Translations under genes and position numbers: made by a program
In this document: positions 46,246 to 56,493 of the stretch, piece after piece
Layout: each line of letters begins with the position of its first letter
Numbering within the stretch: position 1 is the first letter of the stretch
Source: Ashinkailepas kermadecensis
Taxonomy: Eukaryota > Arthropoda > Thecostraca > Neolepadidae
NCBI GenBank assembly: GCA_034440615.1
Contig: JAOTOM010002922.1
Location: 1-64,000, forward strand
Direction: 5' to 3'
DNA length: 64,000 nt
Notes under the pieces: model-generated
What the model saw: only the letters and a program-made list of their open reading frames with translations
Database searches by the model: none
Told to the model about the DNA's origin: nothing

Positions 46246-47043
46246 GAGAGCGAGCATGAGAGAGCATAATATGCATGTATCATGCATATTAAAAGAAGTG
46301 AATGGCTCCGGGTTTCGATTAGCACAAAGGCTAACGTATAAATCGTGGCAGCAGTCCAAGGGCTCGTTCAACAAACAGTTTTGTCTCACCACCCACTGCA
46401 CCGGGAGGAGCGACTCGGGAGGCACACAATGGTACCGGGCTGCACCGTGCTCCAGATCCACCGGGCCACCGGGCTCGCCGGACGCGCAGCTGAGGTGTTG
46501 GAAATGTACTGCAGTACTACATTACTACATTCTTGTCCTGTATTACTATATTGTTATCACATAAATTTTAGAGGGCGGAGAGATGGGGATGCGACAACTC
46601 AATTGACCAGAGTCCATGGCGTACTTCTGCAACGCCTTTGCTACCTTTCACGTGTTGCCGTCGTTCCGGTCTTTAACATTTCCAATTCAAAATGATACTA
46701 ATTTGTTCTGATGGGGGAGTGCGGCAAGGCATAACCAAAGAATGTTACCCAAATTAGCAAAAAGCCCACGTCCTTGGGTGGAGTATTTCCCCCCTTTCGC
46801 TGCGCCTCTTGCCATATATGATGCGTTTGCCTAGTGTCTCAAATCTCATAGTACAAATTTAATCGATGTATTTGACGCCAAGCTTTCAGTGATTCCCAAC
46901 CCAACTCTGGTTTAAGTTTTCGTGTTGATGTCCGGAAGTATGCTCCCTCTGCAATAATTCCAGCTCTGTGTTGAACCCTGTCTCGGCGGACAGAGCCAGT
47001 TACGACAACCAATCACAAACCACGTCCCATCAATCAAGGTGTA
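46246..47043. other. Intronic, nothing recognised
   Basis: Part of the 8.7-kb intron of the DENND2-like gene. ORFs near 46200-46460 do not fit the DENN reading. Confidence 0.5.
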
Positions 47044-47207
47044 GGTTGGTTGGTTATTGGTTTTACGACACGTCGACCGTTAAGTCATGTAGCGTCGCCA
47101 ATATCTCACGTCGATTGGTCGCGGGCGAAGAGTAGCGACATGTGAGACTCGAACCCACAACCTTTCGATTGTGAGACGAGCATCTTACTCCTAGACCACT
47201 CGTCCCC
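47044..47207 (-). mobile_element. tRNA-SINE type A, full length
   Basis: Inverted copy from GGGACGAGTGGTCTAGGAG (starting at 47207) to the GGTTGGTTGG end at 47044. The flanks CAATCAAGGTGTAG and CAATCAAAGTGTAG form a 14-bp target duplication with one mismatch. Intronic in the DENND2-like gene. Confidence 0.92.
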
Positions 47208-47800
47208 CAATCAAAGTGTAGTTGGTTATAGATAGGGCAGATTTGATTTAGAACATGCCTGGGGCGGAAGCTACTGGATGATGTGGACTTAATGATCGGT
47301 TTACTATTTTTGCTACACCATTTGCATGCTCCTAAATCGTAGACCTCTCGAAAAGAACAAAACAAGAAGTTTGTGGCTATTATTTCCGGAATGATCGTCT
47401 CATCAAAAATTGAGCGTTGGAGATTGGAATTACTTTGCGTTACACAATATCTCATGTATGGCTTTAGCAGCATTGACTGTGATAGCAATGTATTTTCGTG
47501 GCTAGAATGGCATCCAAATGCGTTTGCAATGACTTAACTGCGTGACGTTTGTACCGTTGTGTTTGAAGCGTAAAGGGGTTTGAAGCGTCAGTAAACGGTA
47601 ATTGTCCGGAACTGAACCTCGAGGACTTCCGGCATTTATTGTTGTACGATCCAATCATCAATCACCGATCAGAACTCATAAAATTACACCTGCTCAATAT
47701 GATTTTAGCTATTCCAAGAGGGTTCCAGATGAATCAAATTAATTTTGCGTGATACAACCCTGATGCAACGCCGACGGCCGTCAGCGTCTGGGGAGGCCAC
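47208..47800. other. Intronic, nothing recognised
   Basis: AT-rich spacer without similarity to anything I recognise. Confidence 0.5.
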
Positions 47801-47804
47801 AGCT

Positions 47805-48240
47805 GACGCTAACGGCACCAGCGTCCGGGGCCGATGGTGGCCGCTGCTGATGGACGTCAACGTCCGGGGCCGATGGTGGCCGCTGCTGACGCCGACGGAC
47901 GTCAACGTCCGGGGCCGGTGGTGGCCGCTGCTGACGCCGACGGACGTCAACGTCCGGGGCCGGTGACGGCCGCTGCTGACGCCGACGGACGTCAACGTCC
48001 GGGGCCGGTGGCGGCCGCTGCTGACGCCGACGGACGTCAACGTCCGGGGCCGGTGGCGGCCGCTGCTGACCGACGTCAACGTCCGGGGCCGGTGACGGCC
48101 GCTGCTGACGCCGACGGACGTCAACGCCCGGGGCCGGTGGCGGCCGCTGCTGACCGACGTCAACGTCCGGGGCCGGTGACGGCCGCTGCTGACGCCGACG
48201 GACGTCAACGTCCGGGGCCGGTGACGGCCGCAACTGACGC
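47805..48240. repeat. 45/36-bp GC-rich minisatellite
   Basis: The unit CGGCCGCTGCTGACGCCGAC continues GGACGTCAACGTCCGGGGCC plus GGTGA. Some copies lack 9 bp. It contains the palindrome GACGTCAACGTC. Because lengths are multiples of nine, frames on both strands stay open for 130-170 codons. These are not genes. Confidence 0.93.
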
Positions 48241-48894
48241 CCGATGAAGCGGCCGTATGGAGGCTGACGGCTCCGTCCGGCCATCGACCGTACCGGCGAC
48301 GGTTGCAGCAGCCGCCAGCGACGCGTGTGACGTCACACCAGCCACTGAGTCGTCGCTACGTCTGGTCATGCGGTGTGATGCAAGGTCATGGCGGTCGGTG
48401 GACCATGAGTGTGATGCAAGCCCAGGACGGTGGGTGACTCATCAGTGCGAGGCAGGCCGATGCAATGTGTCTGATCGTGCAGTGTGATGCAAGTCCATGG
48501 CGTTAGGTGACTTACTGGAAGGGAGGGCCAGCTCATGGGGCGGGAATCGAACCAGTAAGCAGTGGTCCCACTTCATGGAGGGCACACACGAACAGACAAA
48601 CTCAGAAGATGTGCAATACAACACCCGTATGACCAGATCAACGAATCTCGGAGGGGATTCCGTGAAGAACCTCTGTGACGAGAGGAGTTCAAGGAAGAGC
48701 ACCGCAACTGCCTCATCGTGTTTCATGGTTTCTGGGAGCACGTCTGTGGCGGAAGCGGACCAGTGCACGCGTCACCGTAGTCCGGGCTCGGTGGCTGCTG
48801 ACTAGAGATGGCCAATGTAAGGGCCGAAAGCCCGGTCAGGACCCGCGAGTTTGTACCCGTCTTCGAGACAGATACAGCTCCTTCAACCGGTTTG

Positions 48895-49440
48895 TCAGGT
48901 AAAGCACAACCTGAACCCCAAATGATCAATATCGACACGTTTCAAGGATCGCGCTTCGGACCTTTAATCTACAACATCGTCAGCAACGAAATGACCTGCT
49001 TCGCCCCATCAGTCATTAATGGCTTTATCGTCATCATGACGAGCTATGCTGACGATACACAGATGGCGATCACTGGTCTGCACAGCAGGCTCCCTGAGTT
49101 GAAGTCATTAATGGCTTTATCGTCATCATGACGAGCTATGCTGACGATACACAGATGGCGATCACTGGTCTGCGCAGCAGGCTCCCTGAGTTGAAGTCAG
49201 CTTCAGAGGAGGTACTCGGTACAAAGTGTACTTGGTTGCATGATCATCAGTGTAACAAAAACCGAGCTTCTGCAGTGCGGTGACAGTCGCCAGCGATACC
49301 AAATTCAAGACCCACCATCGATCAAGTCCATGAACAAATCGCAGCCGCTGTCTAAGAGTAAACAATATACGCGCGACCGTGGACCCAGAACTAGCGTGGG
49401 AAAAACACGCTACTTATGTTGCCGATCGATGTTTTGACAT
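48895..49440 (+). pseudogene. LINE reverse transcriptase fragment
   Basis: QGSRFGPLIYNIVSNEMTC (RT motif B and following) and TSYADDTQMAITG (motif C) are clear, followed by VTKTELLQCGDSRQ in a shifted frame. A 92-bp tandem duplication (49013-49196) repeats the YADD motif out of frame. It lacks other RT domains. Same strand as the fragment at 55805. Intronic, opposite to the DENND2-like gene. Confidence 0.82.
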
Positions 49441-49749
49441 TCTAACAGCCTCGATATATGCTAAACATCTTCTGCTTCCCAACGTCCTAGCAATAATAAT
49501 CGTGCTCTTGTGCCAACTCATACTAGGTATAAGGAGTGGAAGTGTATAGTAGCCGTCAACCGAACATGCATTGTAAAGCTTCGGACAGTTTGCATTTTTC
49601 CACAAGGGTAATCTCAGGTCGTCGCAAATACGGCGACATAGCTGACGTGACAGAACAGCTAGGACGCCTTGGTGACATACGTTTACATTCTATTCCGGCT
49701 TGTGTCTCATCCATAATATTTTGATTTCCAATAAATCCGCTGTACTGCG

Positions 49750-50275
49750 TTTAGCCGTGACAAACAACTGCCAACACGTGGTCCGAGACACAAGACAGTC
49801 ACATCATCTGTCTCTGCCGTGACACACAACTGCGAGCATGTGGTCCGAGACACAAGGCAGTCACCTCATCTGTCTCAGCCGTGACACACAACTGCCAACA
49901 CGTGGTCCGAGACACAAGACAGTCGCATCACCTGTGTCAGCCGTGATTCACAACTGCGAGCATGTGGTCCGAGACACAAGACAGTCGCATCACCTGTCTC
50001 TGCCGTGACACACAACTGCCAACACGTGGTCCGAGACACAAGACAGTCACATCATCTGTTTCTGCCGTGACACACAACTGCGAGCATGTGGTCCGAGACA
50101 CAAGACAGTCGCATCACCTGTGTCAGCCGTGATTCACATGGAGCCGTGATTCACAACTGCGAGCATGTGGTCCGAGACACAAGACAGTCGCATCACCTGT
50201 CTCAGCCGTGACACACAACTGCGAACACGTGGTCCGAGACACAAGACAGTCGCATCATCTGTCTCTGCCCTGGGT
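49750..50275. repeat. 62-bp minisatellite, ~8.5 copies, dimeric
   Basis: The unit GCCGTGACACACAACTGC continues with GAGCATGTGGTCCGAGACAC and AAGACAGTCGCATCA. Two subtypes (CCAACACGTGG and GCGAGCATGTGG) largely alternate, giving a 124-bp higher-order period. Intronic. Confidence 0.93.
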
Positions 50276-50354
50276 CGGGAACAATCATGGAAAGCGGGAG
50301 CTCATGTATCGTGCGTGCAACTATTCAACCAGCATGCCATAACAGTTCATAAAA

Positions 50355-50640
50355 GTGTTAAGGCTTAATAAGGGCCAAAGGGGCCCATCTGGGTTAAGCC
50401 TATCTAGAAAAGATACTATAAAAGTACATACTCACACCCTAATCAATCCATTATCTCAAGTTCCAAGGGAACTATATATCCCAGCCTATCTAGCACCATT
50501 CACCTGATATTACATAATACACTCCTCAACAATTCCAAACTCTTTCAATCATGCCACATTGTGCTACCAAAGCCAATCTCAGCAGCATCACATTCCGAAG
50601 GAAGATGCTGAATCCACTGCTGAGCACACCCTATATACTA
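50355..50640 (-). mobile_element. 3'UTR-only copy of the CR1-like LINE
   Basis: TTAAGGCTTAATAAG, GGGGCCCATCT, GGTTAAGCCT and later CATTCCGAAGGAAGATGCTG match the 3'UTR of the element at 7716-8256 in order. It has no coding part, so it is a short dead-on-arrival copy. Confidence 0.85.
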
Positions 50641-51203
50641 AAATATAATACTAGTAGTATAATATACCCTATATAGCTAGTATAATACTCAATTTATTAG
50701 CACGATCAAAAACATAAGGGTCCAAGTTTCAACAATAACACAGGGACCAGCATCCCCCCACACTCATCAATGTCTTTCTACCTTACCTATCCAGGCCTAT
50801 TCACTTGATCTCATGCAACAAATGTAACCTGAGTGCCCTATGTGGCGGTCATTCCAACGTGTTGCAACGACTGTTTAAACCAAAATCCGTAACGTCATCT
50901 GGCCTACTTGACTCCTCTCATTATGCGCGGTGTGTGCTTGTGTGAGTGTGAGCTATGCATGTTGCGTGTTTGTGTATGTATGTCTGTGCACGTGTTGCAT
51001 GCTTGTACGTGCATGCTTTGACATGTACTCGACATGACGTGCACACTGTGTACTCTAATGACGATGGGCGAATAATTTCAGCATTTTGTGGGGCGAGTGG
51101 ATAACGTGTAATAAACAACTATAATGCACCTTACGAATCAAGTCTTGCTACTGCAATAAAGCAACAAAAGTAGGTTTCTCCAGATATTGAGCAATAGAAG
51201 ATG
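50641..51203. other. Intronic, nothing recognised
   Basis: AT-rich with a short ACTAGTATAATA run near 50650 and TGTGTG-rich sequence near 50930-51000. Confidence 0.5.
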
Positions 51204-51533
51204 ATTGGAACCAGGGGCTAGAACATGCCTGGCCACACCCGACAGGCACATCACTGTCACGTGGCTGGCGCTGGTCAGGCCGGCCAGGCCAGTCAGTCGC
51301 AAAGCTGTACACTATTGGAACCAGGGGCTAGAACATGCCTGGCCACACCCGACAGGCACATCACTGTCACGTGGCTGGCGCTGGTCAGGCCGGCCAGGCC
51401 AGTCAGTCGCAAAGCTGTACACTATTGGAACCAGGGGCTAGAACATGCCTGGCCACACCCGACAGGCACATCACTGTCACGTGGCTGGCGCTGGTCAGGC
51501 CGGCCAGGCCAGTCAGTCGCAAAGCTGTACACT
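51204..51533. repeat. 110-bp tandem repeat, 3 near-perfect copies
   Basis: Copies start ATTGGAACCAGGGGCTAGAA at 51204, 51314 and 51424. I see no differences among them, so the expansion is recent or homogenised. Confidence 0.96.
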
Positions 51534-51829
51534 ATTCACAAATTTTACGAACGACATCGAGCTAGTGGTGTAGCCAGGATTTGATCCGGTGGAGGGGGGG
51601 AGGGACATCATGAAGAGAATCCCCGCGGCTCTTCAGCTCTCAGGGGTGTCCTTTTCAGCCCCTCAGGGGATCTTTCAAACTATTCACATATTTTACGAAC
51701 GACATCGAGCTAGTGGTGTAGCCAGGATTTGATCCGGTGGGGGGGGGGGGGGGCATATGAAGAGAATCCCCCTCTTCAGCTCTCAGGGGTCCTTTTCACC
51801 CCTCAGGGGATCTTTCAAACTCAAACAGC
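51534..51829. repeat. ~148-bp tandem duplication
   Basis: CGAACGACATCGAGCTAGTG, a G-run, and CAGGGGATCTTTCAAACT occur twice in order. The content (TGTAGCCAGG plus a G-run) resembles hAT-like MITE ends. Confidence 0.88.
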
Positions 51830-52135
51830 ATCCCAGCGTTCTCTGGCCCTCACGTGCCATGTTTATTGTTCAGCTGCTGGGGGCCACCCAAGATCAGGTG
51901 ACCAGGAGTGCCCCTCCTCTTACCCAAAGACTGCAAGCACCTTACGCAACACCATAAAATAAACAGTAAAGTCGAGGCACTCCCAGCTAAGAGATATAAA
52001 ACAAATAAACAAACATACAAAGCACCCGGTGTTAGAGCAATAAAACTAACAAAAAATAATGCTGGAAGTAGTCATACCTAAAGGAGGCATACGACTGGCC
52101 CTCAATCCATAAAAAAATGAAGTTAAGGTCTAAAC

Positions 52136-52499
52136 CAGGGGTCCCCAACGCGCAGAGTACCGCGGGCCGCATCGACAAGTCCGAGAGGGCCCGAGGGCCG
52201 CACCAATAAAAAAAAACTCTGAAAACCACATATTATACAGAACAAAAAATTTCAAAGAATTTATTAATGAGACACCTGGTGACATTTCTCAGCTTATCAA
52301 ATCAAAGCTTATCAAAATCAGGGGTAATGGAACTAACACTCAGCAAGAGAACGTCGTCCAAGTGGTCATCCGCACCGATGCCCCAGGAAATGAGCTGGCG
52401 GGCCAACACGCAATGTTAATTTTGACAAGTGGCCGCGGGCCGCACGGAATGGCCTCGCGGGCCGCATGTGGCCCGCCGGCCGCGGGTTGGGGACCCCTG
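52136..52499. mobile_element. hAT MITE with perfect 8-bp duplication
   Basis: The ends CAGGGGTCCCCAAC (52136) and, inverted, CAGGGGTCCCCAACCC (52499) are followed by GCGGGCC/GGCCCGC-rich arms. Flanks carry GTCTAAAC at 52128-52135 and 52500-52507. It has no coding capacity. This terminal sequence is characteristic of some hAT-Charlie-type families known from vertebrates and invertebrates. Confidence 0.93.
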
Positions 52500-52507
52500 G
52501 TCTAAAC

Positions 52508-53459
52508 TATAGTGTTTGTAGCTGGTTTGTGGCAGATGGTATTCAGCACTCCTAATTTGAAGCACTCCAACTCCTAAACGCACTCATTATAAATTCATCG
52601 TTAGCTTCTTTGACATCCTTTGCTATCTTCTATGGATTTCACATGTCGCTTGAATGGGTCGGAACAAAAATGAAGCAATCTGAAGAAGAAAAAAATTTCC
52701 TCAACAGATTGATGTCGACATGTACTTAAAAACCGGTGACATTAATACACTTCCTTAAGCGTTAAGAGCCAGTGCGTGCAATTTACCCCGTTTCACGACT
52801 GTACACTGTACAGAGCCGTCAACGCACCGTGCGCCAGACTGAATCTCCACCAGTTGTCACGATTCCACGGGCGACACTATTTAGGTGCGAATCCTAGGGA
52901 CAGCGGTAGCGAACTGACCCTTTCAGCATCCTGGACCCTTGTTTTCGCCAATCGTTTCCGTGGCTGGGGTCACTCCCCACCTGAGAACCATCCTGCCATA
53001 TCTTTCCACCCCTCCCTTCACACACACACCGCCGGGACGCATGCTGCGGCGGATCTGTGCAAACACCAGGTGACCAAGTTGGTGGGGATGGGGTGGTGGG
53101 GCTGTCTGATCCTTCCATGTACGCATTGAGTTGAACTGTTACAGAATAACACGGTGCCTTTGCGGAACAAACCATGCGGTAAGCAACACGCTGCAAGTAG
53201 CTGAATGTCGCTCGATGTCGTTCGTGAAATTTATTAACATTATACAGCTTTGTGCATCACTACTGTTTAAAACCGTCCATCATCTGCACAATGCGAGAAA
53301 ACATGTCGGTACATGACATCACATTATATCTCGATATGTGCAGAGAGGTGGCCGAGTTAGTAGTTCAATCCTTGAAAAGCATAAAATATGGTAAAGTTTG
53401 CGCTCGCCAAACGAGGATGTATAGCGGAAGCGCTGTTATTTATATTTGTTAAATATCAA
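52508..53459. other. Intronic, nothing recognised
   Basis: No recognisable coding or repeat structure beyond simple runs. Confidence 0.5.
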
Positions 53460-53840
53460 GCCAAAATATGGTCTTTCCATCCTGTCGATTCATTAAAAAG
53501 ATATTTTGACGGGCATTGCGATCACCGGAGGTCACGTGGCATGAGGTCATGAAGTAACATCTTTATTATTTATGACATGGAAAAATACTGTCGGAATTGG
53601 ATTCCTTCAACGTTTGTGAGTTCAAAAATATCTCGACATTTATATTTTGAATATTTAACATAGTTACCGGCGACCGAGCATAACCTTGCAGCGTGACCTT
53701 CCAGGAATGCCCGAGGCCATAACTGCTGATCCGTTAACGTGATCGAAATACAAATTTAAACACGTGGATTCAGAGCATAAGATAACCATATACCCAAATT
53801 TTCATCAAAATCTGAGGCATGAGGGTGGACAATTATCCCT
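53460..53840. repeat. Sequence resembling long-TIR element arms
   Basis: GGTCACGTGGCATGAGGTCA, CCAAATTTTCATCAAAATCTG and GCATGAGGGTG resemble the arm sequence at 19130-19460 (CCAATTTTCATCAAAATCTG then ACATGAGGGTG). It could be a diverged solo arm of a related element. Confidence 0.5.
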
Positions 53841-54720
53841 TTGCCTGTTCCATTTGTCCTGAAATTCCCCAGCTGTGGAAAGCAGATAATTGCCTGACTT
53901 CACCACGGGTGGAGACGGGCGACGAGAGGACTGTTTATGCATAATACAGCCGCCATCCAGCGTTGCCTTACGCGCTTTTGTATCATATAGTGCAGGCGCA
54001 CGGGAGCAACAGGCGAGTGCAGAAAATTAACAGCAGACGCGTACGAAACAACGTACCGACTGATAGTATCAAATACTAGTGGTACAGAAGTTGGAGCCCA
54101 TGTTGGACGACACGATATAATTAACATAATCGGAACATTTTCGGACCCACTATTGTAGTGTGCACCCTCTTTTTCGGGCATGACTACGAGGCTAACCAGG
54201 CAGCCGATCTAGTCATGCCGGCGATCGAGACAACCCCAAAGCAAATTTATCTTGCACATCGCGCCGGATGTGACCGGGCGCTCCGACGTCTGAACACTGC
54301 CACACCGTCTCAATGTCGTTACACAACGCTGCCGGACACCACGCGCGTCAGTCGGAACTGAAGACGACCGATACTTCGCGTACATCACCAGCCCCACTAA
54401 CTTCGCCGGCATGAGTTGGTGTGTGGTGAATCCGACGGATCGCAGAGCGCTCTTTCGGCCAGAATTCTCACTGGAAGAGTTCCCAGCTTTCGGATGGTGC
54501 GTCACATCGCACCCCAACTGAAGCCGTCAGCAGATGTCTAGATCCTCACACATAGAGGATGCCTCTACCATTGGGAGATCTCATTGGTGTGTCATCTCAC
54601 ATAGAGGAGCATCTCCACGTCCACGACACATGTTTCGCATGCCACATCTCGCATGTCCTACAGCACCTCCCACGGCAGACCCGCCGCCAGCTGAGCTGGA
54701 GCACGTAGTGTGCAGCCCAC
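53841..54720. other. Intronic, nothing recognised
   Basis: Lies just downstream, in gene direction, of the 54721 exon. No further exon is needed by phase. Confidence 0.5.
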
Positions 54721-54972
54721 CTGGAAGAAGCCGCGGCCATCCTGCTGGGTGACCAGGTGGTCGCGGTAGTGGCCGCACACCTCGACGAACAGCCTGACGA
54801 GCGTCTCGGCCAGCAGGACGGCGGCCGGCGCCGGGTCCAGCTGGGCTCCGGGCAGCCAGGCGGCCAGTCTTACCGCCTTGGCCAGACAGCGAGACAGTCG
54901 CGGCGGCAGAATGGTCGCCTCGTCGCCCACACACTGGACGATCGCCGGCTCGTCCAGGTCCACACAGATCAC
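54721..54972 (-). CDS. DENND2: DENND2-like protein, central DENN exon (84 aa)
   Basis: It encodes VICVDLDEPAIVQCVGDEAT then ILPPRLSRCL, and later LLAETLVRLFVEVCGHYRDH and DGRGFFQ. In DENND2 proteins the same order is VDLxxxxIxxxxDEDxxLPxKL followed by xEAFVRFFVExVGHY, so the match spans the whole exon. Acceptor GTGTCGCCAG (ends 54973) and donor CAG|GTGGGC (54720) give phase 0 on both sides, and the length is exactly 252 nt. DENND2 proteins act as exchange factors for Rab GTPases (Rab9 for the human paralogues). The acceptor side merges directly into a 60-bp tandem array built from this exon's own edge. Confidence 0.92.
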
Positions 54973-55540
54973 CTGGCGACACGGACAGTGATATTGACGT
55001 ACTGGACATTAACCCAGGTCTACACAGATCACCTGGCGACACGGACAGTGATATTGACGTACTGGACATTAACCCAGGTGCACACAGGGTACCTGGCGAC
55101 ACGGAGAGTGATATTAACGTGCTGGACACTAACCCAGGTGCACACAGGGTACCTGGCGACACGGACAGTGATATTGACGTACTGGACATTAACCCAGGTC
55201 TACACAGATCACCTGGCGACACGGACAGTGATATTGACGTACTGGACATTAACCCAGGTCTACACAGATCACCTGGCGACACGGACAGTGATATTGACGT
55301 ACTGGACATCGACCCAGGTCTACACAGATCACCTGGCGACACGAATAGTGAATATTGACGCACTGGACATTAACCCAGGTGCACACAGGGTACCTGGCGA
55401 CACGGAGAGTGATATTAACGTGCTGAACACTAACCCAGGTGCACACAGGGTACCTGGCGACACGGACAGTGATATTGACGTACTGGACATTAACCCAGGT
55501 CCGCACAGGGTACCTGGCGCGGCGGGACCGGGACGGCCGA
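54973..55540. repeat. 60-bp array copying a splice acceptor plus exon start
   Basis: On the - strand each unit ends ...CACTGTCCGTGTCGCCAG and is followed by GTGATCTGTGTAGACCTGG. The real exon has GTGATCTGTGTGGACCTGG at the same place. About nine extra copies of acceptor plus ~19 exon bases are spaced at 60 bp. Most units carry a TAA in the exon's frame shortly after the copied exon part. Confidence 0.95.
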
Positions 55541-55804
55541 AAACACACGCAGTGTGGTCTGAAGTTGATGCATATATGCTGGAATTACTCTAATTGGCGG
55601 CACTTTGAATATTTTGGAACGTCATTTCCTTTAGCCCATTCCAGGTCAATGCCATTTGATGACCTGGACCTGATTTTTTACAAACAAATATGCAAAGCCG
55701 ATGTATAAGCTACTGAAAATTTGGTGTCACTGCGTCTACTCATTCGGCCGCTGTCTCGGAAAAACCTGAAGGAATGGGTGGGGAGGGAGCTCTTGAGAGC
55801 CATG
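55541..55804. other. Intronic spacer
   Basis: No feature seen between the 60-bp array and the LINE fragment. Confidence 0.5.
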
Positions 55805-56280
55805 GTCTGGCGAGGGTCAATGGACTGATATCAACATTTGTGCTGTTGGATCTCAGCAATTGTTTCGACGTAATTGACCATAACAAGCCGTTGTACAAAT
55901 TTGAACTGAATGGCTTGGACTCTCACTGGTTCTAAAATCATTTCCAGAATTACAACCAGGATATAAACATTACTAAGAAAGACGCTAAGAGCAAAGTGAT
56001 GCTAAAATGTTTGAAATTCAATCAGGGTCGATCAGAACCGATATTTAGCCCATGCCGATGAGCAGTATGCCGTTTCCGTTTTTATTTGGAGATGATTTAG
56101 GCCAATCGATGAAAAATAAATAATTGTACGATTCCCCGACGACACACACATTTTCATCTTAGGAAAACAACGGCGTCTGCATTCTTTCATCAAATCTAAT
56201 ACCGACTTTCTCTTCTGCTCAACTGGTTCAATAATAGCAAACTTGAAGTAAACTTCGCAAAAGCACAAGCACTTGCTTTA
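55805..56280 (+). pseudogene. LINE reverse transcriptase fragment
   Basis: VLLDLSNCFDVIDHNKPLYK (RT motif A), then a degraded stretch, PDDTHIFILGKQRRL (motif C with PDDT) and NWFNNSKLEVNFAKAQ in different frames. It is typical of Jockey/CR1-type elements, decayed by frameshifts and stops. It lies in a DENND2-like intron on the opposite strand. Confidence 0.8.
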
Positions 56281-56315
56281 AGAGCGCGCGTCGCCCCACC
56301 CGCTGTCCGACTCAC

Positions 56316-56493
56316 GTCCTGCTGGCCGTCGAGGTGGTCCAGCGGCCGTGTCTCTGGCAGGGCGCCCATGATGAGCGGACTGGGCACGGCCAGCACCTCT
56401 GCCAGCTGGATGGGCACCACCGGCACCAAACAGTGCTGCCAGCTGAACGGCCACAACGCCGCCTGTAGCGCCAGCACGCTCGACGACAGCAGG
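56316..56493 (-). CDS. DENND2: DENND2-like protein, core cDENN exon
   Basis: It encodes LLSSSVLALQAALWPFSWQH followed by CLVPVVPIQLAEVLAVPSPL and IMGALPE..., the hallmark cDENN sequence (compare TLSSC.HAVVALLYPFSWQHT in DENND2). The donor is GAC|GTGAGT (56315). The acceptor is GCCTGCCGCAG ending at 56494, so the first base is the third base of a split Ser-type codon. Length 178 nt = 1 + 59 codons; phase 0 at the 3' end fits the exon at 54972. Its acceptor edge runs straight into a ~2-kb array made of the same acceptor and exon start. The preceding exon was not firmly found. Confidence 0.9.

Noticed and set aside
46395..46490. A possible extra exon with acceptor-like ACACCTCAG on the - strand
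   Set aside because: The exons at 54721 and 45975 already join in phase and match DENND2 continuously (FFQ|RDSF), leaving no room for a coding exon between them.
3596..47207. Candidate tRNA genes at the SINE heads (A and B boxes, GGTTCGA loops)
   Set aside because: The heads continue into a shared non-tRNA body and AACC-type tails with target duplications. Acceptor and anticodon stems are imperfect, so these are SINEs and not tRNA genes.
47705..48284. Two 167-codon ORFs and a 137-codon ORF in the 45-bp minisatellite
   Set aside because: Same repeat read in three frames; no family similarity.
54581..55593. Open frames of 260-278 codons across the 60-bp array
   Set aside because: They overlap each other on opposite strands, consist of 20-residue repeats and conflict with the splice-supported DENN exon.
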